From the NCBI RefSeq assembly GCF_000831385.1, contig NZ_AP014548.1:1665779-1729778 (forward strand): 64,000 bases of DNA, read 5' to 3'. A model generated the notes under the pieces. That model was not told the DNA's origin. It saw only the letters and a program-made list of their open reading frames with translations, and ran no database searches. Below, piece after piece: positions 36,016 through 42,829 of this stretch (within the stretch, counting starts at the first letter, position 1; the number at the start of each line of letters is the position of its first letter). This DNA is from Nonlabens marinus S1-08. Its GTDB lineage: Bacteria; Bacteroidota; Bacteroidia; Flavobacteriales; Flavobacteriaceae. Made by a program: the position numbers and the translations under genes.

Positions 36016-37092
36016 GTGAACAAATTCCACGACATTCGATTATCAGAGGTTTACAAAGAAACTGAAGACACTACGGTTCTTGCATTTGATGTGCCAGAAG
36101 AATTAAGAGAAGACTTTGATTACCGTCAAGGCCAATTCTTAACCTTGCGAGCAACGATCAATGGCGAGGATGTGAGAAGAAGCTATTCGCTGTGCAGCAG
36201 TCCGCTGGATCAAGAATGGAAAGTTGCTGTTAAAGAGATTTTTGAAGGCAAGTTTTCTACCTACGTAAATCGTGAGTTAAAGACTGGCGATACCCTTCAA
36301 GTAGCTGCACCTAGTGGTGATTTTGGGATTGAGTGTGTGAATGAAAAGCAAACCAAAAATTACATTGCGTTTGCGGCTGGTAGTGGCATAACCCCCATGT
36401 TGAGTATCATAAAAACTCATTTACAGAGCGAGCCAAATGCCAAATTCAAGTTATTCTACTTGAACCGTATGGCAAAATCCATTATCTTCAAGGAAGAGAT
36501 AGAGGCTCTGAAAAACAAATACTTAAGTAGGTTTGAGGTCTTTTATTTCTTGAGTCGCGAGCACAGAGACATTCCGTTGTTCAACGGTAGGTTTGATAAA
36601 GAAAAACTACAGCAATTGACTCAAACGCTTATAAATGCACCATATACTGATGATGCTTTTATTTGCGGTCCAGAGGAGATGATCTTCTTGATTAGAGATG
36701 AGTTGGTCGCAGCAGGAATGAAGAAAGAGAACGTTCATTTTGAATTGTTCGTCAGCGGTTTGAGCGATGCAGATAAAGCCAGAGCCGCCGCAGCTCTAGA
36801 GAAAAAAGTAGATGGTGTGGACGTGACCATTATAGATGGAAGTAAAGAATTCCATTTTGTGCTGGGTGATGACCACGACAATGTTTTGGACGGTGCGATT
36901 GCCGCGGGAGCTGATTTGCCATATGCCTGCAAAGGCGGCGTTTGCAGCACCTGCAAGTGCAAGGTAGAAGAAGGCAGTGTAGAGATGAAAGTCAATTATG
37001 CGTTGTCTGATGAGGAGGTCGACAAGGGGTATGTCCTAAGTTGTGTAAGCGTTCCAACCAGTAAGAAATTAGTAGTGAATTACGATGTTTGA
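36016..37092 (+). CDS. paaE: Phenylacetyl-CoA 1,2-epoxidase reductase subunit
   Basis: 358 residues from a GTG start. Electron-transfer subunit: an FAD domain (RRSYSLCSSPL, about 54-64), an NADPH domain (YIAFAAGSGITPMLSII, FICGPEEM) and a C-terminal plant-type [2Fe-2S] ferredoxin domain with cysteines in ACKGGVCSTCKCKVEEG and in VLSCVSVP. It passes electrons from NADPH to the diiron subunit PaaA. The paaA gene follows after 203 bp filled with repeats. First gene after the ACTAACA operator, so it should start the induced transcript. Confidence 0.95.
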   Translation: MNKFHDIRLSEVYKETEDTTVLAFDVPEELREDFDYRQGQFLTLRATINGEDVRRSYSLCSSPLDQEWKVAVKEIFEGKFSTYVNRELKTGDTLQVAAPSGDFGIECVNEKQTKNYIAFAAGSGITPMLSIIKTHLQSEPNAKFKLFYLNRMAKSIIFKEEIEALKNKYLSRFEVFYFLSREHRDIPLFNGRFDKEKLQQLTQTLINAPYTDDAFICGPEEMIFLIRDELVAAGMKKENVHFELFVSGLSDADKARAAAALEKKVDGVDVTIIDGSKEFHFVLGDDHDNVLDGAIAAGADLPYACKGGVCSTCKCKVEEGSVEMKVNYALSDEEVDKGYVLSCVSVPTSKKLVVNYDV

Positions 37093-37093
37093 T

Positions 37094-37119
37094 GCCATGC
37101 TGAACTCATTTCAGTACCT
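37094..37119. repeat. Degenerate TGCTGAACTC...TTTCAG hairpin repeat
   Basis: CCATGCTGAACTCATTTCAG, just after the paaE stop. Same family as 33480 and 33641. Confidence 0.7.
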
Positions 37120-37151
37120 CAAGACTAGAAACACAATGTTGATGTTAATTT

Positions 37152-37167
37152 CGCTTTCGCGAAAGCG
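37152..37167. repeat. CGCTTTCGCGAAAGCG palindrome, perfect
   Basis: Intergenic, between paaE and paaA. Confidence 0.98.
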
Positions 37168-37201
37168 GAACAATTTATGAGCATTTAAACATACAATAAG
37201 C

Positions 37202-37225
37202 AAAGCCGTCCTGCGATGGCTTGAC
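37202..37225. repeat. Hairpin repeat, GCCGTCCTGCGACGGC family
   Basis: Copy with one arm change (GATGGC). Others lie at 40543, 61215, 61247, 61649 and 61698. Confidence 0.85.
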
Positions 37226-37246
37226 GATAACAAGAATGAGAACCAT

Positions 37247-37278
37247 GTCAGTTCGAGCGCAGTCGAGAACAGTTTGAC
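37247..37278. repeat. Hairpin repeat GTTCGAGCGCAGTCGAGAAC
   Basis: Ends 17 bp before the paaA start. A second copy lies at 39925 before paaD. Confidence 0.8.
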
Positions 37279-37295
37279 AATTAAAAATAGAAACC

Positions 37296-38258
37296 ATGAG
37301 CGAAGCAGAAATCAAGAGTCTAGAAGAGCAATTTGATGCAAAAATTGCTCGAGACGAGAAAATAGAGCCAAAAGACTGGATGCCAGAAAAGTATCGCAAG
37401 ACACATATCAGGCAAATATCCCAGCACGCGCATTCTGAAATTGTCGGGATGTTGCCTGAAGGCAACTGGATTACTCGTGCGCCATCACTGCGACGTAAAG
37501 TTGCTTTGCTGGCAAAAGTTCAGGATGAAGCTGGTCACGGTTTATATCTCTACAGCGCTTGTGAAACCTTGGGAATCACTCGCGAGCAGATGTATGAAGA
37601 CCTACATTCTGGAAAGGCGAAATATTCTTCCATATTCAATTATCCGACAGTTACATGGGCAGATATGGGTGCCATAGGCTGGTTGGTAGATGGTGCTGCC
37701 ATCATCAATCAAGTGCCGTTGTGTAACACCTCTTTTGGACCATACGCTCGTGCCATGGTACGTGTTTGTAAAGAAGAGAGCTTCCACCAGAGACAAGGTT
37801 ATGAGATCATGTTGTCGCTTTGTAATGGTAGCGAGGAGCAAAAGGAAATGGCGCAGGATGCACTGAATCGCTGGTGGTGGCCATCACTCATGATGCTAGG
37901 ACCAACAGATGCCGAAAGTACGCACACCGCACAATCCATGAAGTGGAAATTGAAACGTAAAACAAACGATGAGTTGCGCCAGCAGTTTATTGATCAAACC
38001 GTTCCACAAGCAGATATTCTAGGCTTGACTATTCCAGATCCAGATTTGAAATGGAATGAAGAAACTGGACATTATGATTTTGGCGAGATTGATTGGGATG
38101 AGTTCTGGCAAGTGGTCAAAGGTCATGGTCCTATGAACAAATCAAGACTTGATGCACGTAGAAACGCATGGGAAAATGGTGCTTGGGTACGTGAGGCAGC
38201 AACAGCTTATGCAGACAAGCAGCGAGAAGGAAAAGAAGAAGCAGCTAAAGCATCATAA
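37296..38258 (+). CDS. paaA: Phenylacetyl-CoA 1,2-epoxidase catalytic subunit
   Basis: 320 residues, the catalytic diiron oxygenase subunit that epoxidises the aromatic ring of phenylacetyl-CoA. Diiron ligand segments include [28 protein letters not shown] (the DEAGHG ExxH-type pair) and [14 protein letters not shown]-terminal [20 protein letters not shown] is strongly conserved in PaaA. Forms the PaaA-PaaC core with PaaB. The gap to paaE is repeat-filled; a hairpin follows the stop and paaB starts 53 bp downstream. Confidence 0.97.
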   Translation: MSEAEIKSLEEQFDAKIARDEKIEPKDWMPEKYRKTHIRQISQHAHSEIVGMLPEGNWITRAPSLRRKVALLAKVQDEAGHGLYLYSACETLGITREQMYEDLHSGKAKYSSIFNYPTVTWADMGAIGWLVDGAAIINQVPLCNTSFGPYARAMVRVCKEESFHQRQGYEIMLSLCNGSEEQKEMAQDALNRWWWPSLMMLGPTDAESTHTAQSMKWKLKRKTNDELRQQFIDQTVPQADILGLTIPDPDLKWNEETGHYDFGEIDWDEFWQVVKGHGPMNKSRLDARRNAWENGAWVREAATAYADKQREGKEEAAKAS

Positions 38259-38266
38259 ATTTAAAG

Positions 38267-38289
38267 TAAGCCGTCTTAGGACGGCTTTG
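38267..38289. terminator. Hairpin between paaA and paaB, attenuator-like
   Basis: AAGCCGTC, loop TTAG, GACGGCTT then GC and a short T-run. It could also be a diverged GCCGTC repeat. If it terminates, it would do so only partly, because paaB must be expressed. Confidence 0.5.
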
Positions 38290-38311
38290 CTATTTTACAA
38301 TATCTAATCAT

Positions 38312-38608
38312 ATGAGTAATTCAAACAAAAAAGAAATACCACTTTGGGAAGTATTCATTCGTTCCAAAAATGGTTTGGAACATCGTCATTGCGGTAGCTT
38401 ACATGCAGAAGATGCCGAAATGGCCATGAACAATGCACGTGACGTGTACACTAGAAGAAATGAAGGTGTAAGCATTTGGGTAGTAGAGTCATCCAATATA
38501 ACTGCCAGTAGCCCAGATGACAGCGGTTCATTATTCGAACCGGCTAGTGATAAGGTGTACAGACATCCCACTTTTTATGAGTTGCCGGATGAACTCAAAC
38601 ATATGTAA
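38312..38608 (+). CDS. paaB: Phenylacetyl-CoA 1,2-epoxidase subunit PaaB
   Basis: 98 residues, the usual PaaB size. It bridges PaaA-PaaC heterodimers in the epoxidase. Conserved pattern: WEVFIRSKNGLEHRHCGSLH (8-27), ALNNARDVYTRR-type helix (AEMAMNNARDVYTRRNEGVS) and SIWVVESSNI. The stop codon lies inside a strong hairpin (38600-38628), so the mRNA 3' end may be protected or attenuated there. paaC follows only after a 468-bp interruption by a four-helix-bundle cassette. Confidence 0.96.
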   Translation: MSNSNKKEIPLWEVFIRSKNGLEHRHCGSLHAEDAEMAMNNARDVYTRRNEGVSIWVVESSNITASSPDDSGSLFEPASDKVYRHPTFYELPDELKHM

Positions 38609-38628
38609 AAGCTTAGCTTTTTCATATG
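38600..38628. other. Hairpin over the paaB stop codon
   Basis: CATATG T AAAAGCT / AGCTTTT T CATATG: arms of 6 and 7 bp with one T-T mismatch and almost no loop. The TAA stop is in the left arm. No T-run, so it is not a classical terminator. Confidence 0.75.
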
Positions 38629-38634
38629 TCAGAG

Positions 38635-38670
38635 TTCAAATTTAAATTTAAACCAAAACTGAAATTTAAA
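38635..38670 (+). repeat. Left arm of cassette A: six hexamers
   Basis: Exactly 36 bp, six degenerate units of YYTAAA type, ending five bases before the ATG of the S23 remnant. Inverted relative to the right arm at 39026. Confidence 0.8.
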
Positions 38671-38674
38671 AGGT

Positions 38675-39019
38675 ATGAATAAGGCTTATGATTTAGAGGA
38701 CAGATTCATAGATTTTGCCGCGGCTATCGTTTAGGAGTTCGATAAACCTTCAAAGACTTTTGCATCTAGATATTATGCTGAACAGCTTATAAGATCTTCT
38801 GGATCAGTTTCATTAAATTTTAGTGAGTTTGCAGGTGCTGGAACTGAACGAGATAAAATAAATAAACTTAGAATTTCGCTTAAAGAAATTAAAGAGTGTA
38901 ATAACAATCTCAAAATTCAGCTAAAAGCAGGAATTGGAAATCCCGAATCTTTAAAGTCTTTACAAGATGAAGCGGAGCAAATTATTAAAATTCTAGTTGC
39001 GATAATAAACAAACGATAA
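38675..39019 (+). pseudogene. Four-helix-bundle (S23/IVS) protein remnant with amber stop
   Basis: A 114-residue frame matches the 23S rRNA-intervening-sequence family and the neighbouring copy at 42475 throughout: DLEDRFIDFAAAIV (5-18), ASRYYAEQLIRSSGSVSLNF, INKLRISLKEIKECNNNLKI. Codon 20 (38732-38734) is TAG, where the relatives have a sense codon. The last three quarters of the frame are otherwise intact, so the change is recent, or a sequencing error, or the stop is suppressed. It interrupts paaB-paaC and is bracketed by six-hexamer arms. Confidence 0.85.
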
Positions 39020-39025
39020 AAGCCA

Positions 39026-39061
39026 TTTAAATTTAAGTTTAGACTTAGGTTTAGATTTAAA
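39026..39061 (-). repeat. Right arm of cassette A: six hexamers, inverted
   Basis: 36 bp of six units (TTTAAA, TTTAAG, TTTAGA, CTTAGG, TTTAGA, TTTAAA). On the complementary strand it has the same consensus as the left arm, with TGG where the left arm has AGG next to the gene. It ends 15 bp before the paaC ATG. Confidence 0.85.
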
Positions 39062-39076
39062 ACATCCAATACATTC

Positions 39077-39898
39077 ATGGAAAAACAGCTATCATCATCA
39101 AAACCAATTCGGGAACTAAACCCACAATTCCTCGAATCAAAGGAAAACAAACAGCACCTTATCGATTATCTATTGGGTGTTGCTGATAATTACTTAATTC
39201 TTGGACAACGACTAGGGGAACTATGCGGTCATGGGCCCAACCTAGAACCAGACATTGCGATTACTAATATTTCGTTGGATATCTTGGGCCAAGTGCGCAG
39301 TTATTATCAATACATAGCGCAGCTCAAAGGCGATAAGACGACCGAGGATGACATCGCTTTTCTAAGAACAGAACGTGAATATAAAAACGTTTTGCTGGTC
39401 GAACAGCCTAATATTGATTTTGCCTACGTAATAGTCCGTCAATATTTCTTTGATGTGTATAATCGCTTATTCTTGAATGCATTGCAACAAAGTGCAGACG
39501 AAACTCTGAGAGCACTTGCATTTAAAGGGATTAAAGAAGCTAATTACCACGAGCGTTTCTCAGGCGATTGGTTAAAGCGATTGGGCGACGGAACAGCAGA
39601 AAGCAAAGCCAAAGCTCAAGAAGCCGTTAACAATCTTTGGATCTTCACAGAAGAATTATTTCATAAAACAGAAGCCGATACGTCTATGGTTGAAGCTGGC
39701 GTTGCGCCAGATATGCTGCAGTTCAAGGAATATTATTATGAGAAAATTGAAGAGCAATTATCCATAGCCACACTAGATATTCCAGAAGTAGAATACTTCC
39801 AAAAAGGTGGAAAGCAAGGAGTACACAGTGAACATATGGGATACTTGCTAAGTGAAATGCAATACATGCAGCGTACTTACCCTAATTCAAAATGGTAA
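39077..39898 (+). CDS. paaC: Phenylacetyl-CoA 1,2-epoxidase structural subunit
   Basis: 273 residues. Ferritin-like fold without a full diiron site; scaffold partner of PaaA. Signatures are YLLGVADNYLILGQRLGELC (about 31-50), HGPNLEPDIAITNISLDILG, LRTEREYKNVLLVEQPNIDF, and the last third with YYYEKIEEQLSIATLDIP. It lies downstream of the cassette A right arm and so may be transcribed separately from paaB or from a processed message. Confidence 0.95.
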   Translation: MEKQLSSSKPIRELNPQFLESKENKQHLIDYLLGVADNYLILGQRLGELCGHGPNLEPDIAITNISLDILGQVRSYYQYIAQLKGDKTTEDDIAFLRTEREYKNVLLVEQPNIDFAYVIVRQYFFDVYNRLFLNALQQSADETLRALAFKGIKEANYHERFSGDWLKRLGDGTAESKAKAQEAVNNLWIFTEELFHKTEADTSMVEAGVAPDMLQFKEYYYEKIEEQLSIATLDIPEVEYFQKGGKQGVHSEHMGYLLSEMQYMQRTYPNSKW

Positions 39899-39924
39899 AT
39901 ATTAGAAATATAAATTAAGAAAAT

Positions 39925-39960
39925 GTCAGTTCGATCGGAGTCGAGAACAGTTCAACTGGC
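39925..39960. repeat. Hairpin repeat, GTTCGATCGGAGTCGAGAAC copy
   Basis: Same family as 37247, in the gap between paaC and paaD. Confidence 0.8.
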
Positions 39961-39992
39961 TTAATATCAAATCTCAAACTATAAACCTCAAA

Positions 39993-40490
39993 ATGATCCA
40001 AGATCTAAACATATCAGAAGAGCTTCTAGAAATTTTAGAATCCGTAAAAGATCCTGAGATTCCAGTTTTGAATGTGGTAGATCTTGGTGTTATCCGTGAT
40101 GTTGAGGTCAATGGTAAAGAAATTACGATTAAATTGACGCCTACTTATAGCGGTTGCCCGGCGATGGATGTGATAGGTGATGATCTGGAACGCGCCTTTG
40201 AAAAGGAAGGATACACCACAAATGTCCAATTGATCATGAGTCCGCCGTGGACGACTGATTGGATCACAGAACGTGGTCGCAAGGCACTGGAAGAATACGG
40301 TATTGCCGCACCGCTGGATGAAACGGCTGACAAGGATGTGCTGCTCAACGAAAAAAAACTGGTCAAATGCACCAATTGTGGTTCAACCAATACAAAATTG
40401 GTGAGCCAATTTGGTTCCACCGCGTGTAAGGCCATGTTTCAATGTGAGGATTGTCACGAGCCATTCGATTATTTTAAATGCTTGAAATGA
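39993..40490 (+). CDS. paaD: Phenylacetate pathway maturation protein PaaD
   Basis: 165 residues. Domain 1 (about 5-110) is a MIP18/DUF59 fold: LESVKDPEIPVLNVVDLGVI, LTPTYSGCPAMDVI with the invariant Cys. Domain 2 (about 120-165) is a Cys-rich metal site, CTNCGSTNTKLVSQFGSTAC, plus CEDCHEPFDYFKCL. It is thought to assist iron-site or Fe-S maturation of PaaA/PaaE. A palindrome copy follows 3 bp after the stop. Confidence 0.95.
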   Translation: MIQDLNISEELLEILESVKDPEIPVLNVVDLGVIRDVEVNGKEITIKLTPTYSGCPAMDVIGDDLERAFEKEGYTTNVQLIMSPPWTTDWITERGRKALEEYGIAAPLDETADKDVLLNEKKLVKCTNCGSTNTKLVSQFGSTACKAMFQCEDCHEPFDYFKCLK

Positions 40491-40493
40491 TTC

Positions 40494-40509
40494 CGCTTTC
40501 GCGAAAGCT
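40494..40509. repeat. CGCTTTCGCGAAAGCG-family palindrome, one outer mismatch
   Basis: Ends in T; begins 3 bp after the paaD stop. Confidence 0.95.
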
Positions 40510-40542
40510 AAAACCAAAATACATTCTGTAAAATAACTAACC

Positions 40543-40566
40543 GAAGCCGTCCTGCGACGGCTTGAC
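40543..40566. repeat. Hairpin repeat, GCCGTCCTGCGACGGC family
   Basis: Perfect arms; ends 14 bp before the paaG start. Confidence 0.9.
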
Positions 40567-40580
40567 AATTAAAATAACAA

Positions 40581-41360
40581 ATGTCCCAATCCATACAATT
40601 AGAAATCGATAACGGCATTGCCGAAATCACTTTCAATCGTCCACAGGTCTTCAATTCCTTCAATAAAGAAATGGCTTTTGCAATGCAGGATGCGCTCGAT
40701 CGCTGTGCGCAGGACGACGTCCGCGCCGTCATGATCACTGGAAACGGCAAGGCATTTTGCGCTGGTCAGGATATTCAGGAAATCACAAATCCAGACCTCA
40801 ATCCAGGTTTCAAAGCCATTCTTGACGATCATTACAATCCGATTGTATTGAAAATCCGCAATCTGGAAAAGCCTGTGGTTGCTGCCGTCAATGGTGTGGC
40901 AGCTGGTGCTGGAGCAAATCTGGCTTTGTGCTGCGATGTAGTAATCGCGACCGAAAGTGCTGCTTTCATTCAGGCGTTTTCAAAAATTGGGCTTATTCCA
41001 GATAGCGCGGGAACGTTCTTTCTGCCACGATTGATTGGGTTTGGAAAAGCAAGTGCTGCAATGATGCTGGCAGATAAAATTACCGCTGCAGAAGCTGATC
41101 AATTGGGAATGATCTATAAAATGGTAAAGGATGACGAGTTCCTCGCTTTCGCGAAAGCGACCACAAAAAAACTGGCCGAATTACCGACTATAGCTCTAGC
41201 CAATACTAAAAAGGCACTCAATGAGTCCATGACCAACAACGTGGAACAACAATTAAAATTGGAGTCCAAATTGCAAATTGAAAGCGCATCCACGGCAGAC
41301 TATGAAGAAGGCGTCGCGGCATTTATGGAGAAAAGAAAACCGAATTTTAAAGGGAAATAA
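40581..41360 (+). CDS. paaG: 1,2-epoxyphenylacetyl-CoA isomerase
   Basis: 259 residues of the crotonase fold. Oxyanion-hole segments are GKAFCAGQDIQEI (about 55-67) and VNGVAAGAGANLALCCDVVI (108-127). The catalytic Asp of the isomerase is in GLIPDSAGTFFLPR (about D142), the position where hydratases have Glu. It converts ring-epoxide to oxepin-CoA. A palindrome at 41144 gives FLAFAKATTK. A DUF457-type gene lies between this gene and paaH. Confidence 0.93.
   Translation: MSQSIQLEIDNGIAEITFNRPQVFNSFNKEMAFAMQDALDRCAQDDVRAVMITGNGKAFCAGQDIQEITNPDLNPGFKAILDDHYNPIVLKIRNLEKPVVAAVNGVAAGAGANLALCCDVVIATESAAFIQAFSKIGLIPDSAGTFFLPRLIGFGKASAAMMLADKITAAEADQLGMIYKMVKDDEFLAFAKATTKKLAELPTIALANTKKALNESMTNNVEQQLKLESKLQIESASTADYEEGVAAFMEKRKPNFKGK
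41144..41159. repeat. CGCTTTCGCGAAAGCG palindrome, perfect
   Basis: Inside paaG, AFAKA frame. Confidence 0.98.
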
Positions 41361-41411
41361 ATCCAATAAAATCAAGCATCAACATTGCGTATTTAATATC
41401 TCCAATCCCGC

Positions 41412-42422
41412 ATGGATAGTTTAACTCAAATAGTTCTAGGAGCCGCAGTTGGTGAGGCTGTGTTGGGTCGCAGGGTTGGGAACAAGGCGTTGCTCTATGG
41501 TGCGATTGCAGGTACAATTCCAGATCTGGATGTCCTTGTACAGAACTTTGCTGATACGATTACCGCAACTGAGGCACATCGCGGCTTTAGCCATTCCATT
41601 ATCTTTTGCGTTTTGGCAGCACCATTATTGGGTGGGCTGGTCAATAAAATAGAGAGCAAGCAAAAACTGGGCTGGAAACCTTGGGCATGGCTGTTCTTTT
41701 GGTGTTTGTTCACGCATCCGTTATTAGATTGTTTTACCACTTGGGGAACACAGTTGTTCTGGCCATTTGATTGGAGAATAGCTTTCAACAGTATTTTTGT
41801 GATTGACCCGTTGTATACCATTCCGTTTATGGTTTGTGTCATCTGGGCAATATTCCTAAAGAGATCTTCGACATTACGCAAGAAACTCAATTGGACGGGA
41901 ATTGCCATCAGTTCAACTTATTTAATATGTACCGTTGGACTTAAGATGATCGCTACTGCTAGATTTGAACAAGCGCTGGAAAACCAAAAGATTGACTATA
42001 ATCACATCTCAACCAGACCAGGTGCGTTCAGTACCATTTTATGGAACGCCAATGTAGAAACAGAAAATGCGTATCTCTTAGGAGACTATTCCTTTTTTGA
42101 CTCGCAACCTATAAGCTTTGATCTATATCCCAAAAACCGATCAGCAGAACCGGAGTTTGAATCACCACAAGCTCGAGAAGATATAGAAAGAATGAAAGAT
42201 ATCGCTCAAGGCTGGTATCTAATGGAAAACAAAAATGGCAAATGGTATTTCTATGATCTACGTTTTGGATTAAGACCTATTAATCAAAACGAAAAAGAAT
42301 TTGTATTTGCCTATATTGTGAAAGAAGGTGATGATGGGCTAATTGTAAATGAAACGGATAAAAACCTTGAGGATGCTAGCTTGATATTTAAAGAGTTATG
42401 GGAGCGCATTCAAGGAAATTAA
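41412..42422 (+). CDS. YdjM-type membrane metal-dependent hydrolase (DUF457)
   Basis: 336 residues. N-terminal half is membrane-embedded (LTQIVLGAAVGEAVLG, IIFCVLAAPLLGG, PWAWLFFWCLFTHPLLDCFT, IPFMVCVIWAIFLKRSS) and carries the family motif DLDVL...EAHRGFSHSIIF with metal-binding Asp and His residues, and THPLLDCFT. The C-terminal 130 residues are soluble and unassigned. It has no role in phenylacetate catabolism that I know of; it appears to be inserted in the cluster. Cassette B begins directly after its stop. Confidence 0.85.
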   Translation: MDSLTQIVLGAAVGEAVLGRRVGNKALLYGAIAGTIPDLDVLVQNFADTITATEAHRGFSHSIIFCVLAAPLLGGLVNKIESKQKLGWKPWAWLFFWCLFTHPLLDCFTTWGTQLFWPFDWRIAFNSIFVIDPLYTIPFMVCVIWAIFLKRSSTLRKKLNWTGIAISSTYLICTVGLKMIATARFEQALENQKIDYNHISTRPGAFSTILWNANVETENAYLLGDYSFFDSQPISFDLYPKNRSAEPEFESPQAREDIERMKDIAQGWYLMENKNGKWYFYDLRFGLRPINQNEKEFVFAYIVKEGDDGLIVNETDKNLEDASLIFKELWERIQGN

Positions 42423-42423
42423 A

Positions 42424-42465
42424 TGATATCTGATTTAAGATATTTGATATTAGATTTTTGATTTT
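42424..42465 (+). repeat. Left arm of cassette B: six heptamers
   Basis: TGATATC, TGATTTA, AGATATT, TGATATT, AGATTTT, TGATTTT in tandem, 42 bp, starting one base after the DUF457 stop. It shares AGATTTTTGATTTTT (42452-42466) with the complement of the right arm. Confidence 0.8.
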
Positions 42466-42474
42466 TAAGTATTT

Positions 42475-42828
42475 ATGAGAGCACAGGATTTAGAGGATAG
42501 GTTGATAGGTTTTGCCGTTTCAGTAATCAAAGCTTGTAAATTTTTAGATAAAAGCTTTGCTTCACAACATCTATCTAAACAATTGATTCGATCAACAACA
42601 TCTGTCGCGTTGAATTATGGCGAGGCACGCGGTGGAGAATCTACAAGAGACTATTTGCACAAAATGAAAATTTGTCTCAAGGAATTAAGAGAGTCTTACA
42701 TTAATTTAAAAATTCAAAAAGGTGCGGATTTAATAACTAAAATCGAACTTATCGATTCCCTACTTGATGAAAACAATCAACTGATATCAATTTTTGTAGT
42801 CAGTATTAAAAACACAAAGACGGTATAG
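42475..42828 (+). CDS. Four-helix-bundle protein (S23/IVS family)
   Basis: 117 residues, intact. Helical throughout: MRAQDLEDRLIGFAVSVIKA, SFASQHLSKQLIRSTTSVAL, NYGEARGGESTRDYLHKMKI, LKELRESYINLKIQKGADLI, a last amphipathic helix LIDSLLDENNQLISIFVVSI. This is the 23S rRNA-intervening-sequence protein fold (PF05635/TIGR02436), a pentameric basic bundle related to Avd of diversity-generating retroelements. No reverse transcriptase or rRNA gene is here. It stands between inverted heptamer arms inside the paa cluster, one base upstream of the paaH ATG. Confidence 0.9.
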   Translation: MRAQDLEDRLIGFAVSVIKACKFLDKSFASQHLSKQLIRSTTSVALNYGEARGGESTRDYLHKMKICLKELRESYINLKIQKGADLITKIELIDSLLDENNQLISIFVVSIKNTKTV

Positions 42829-42829
42829 A

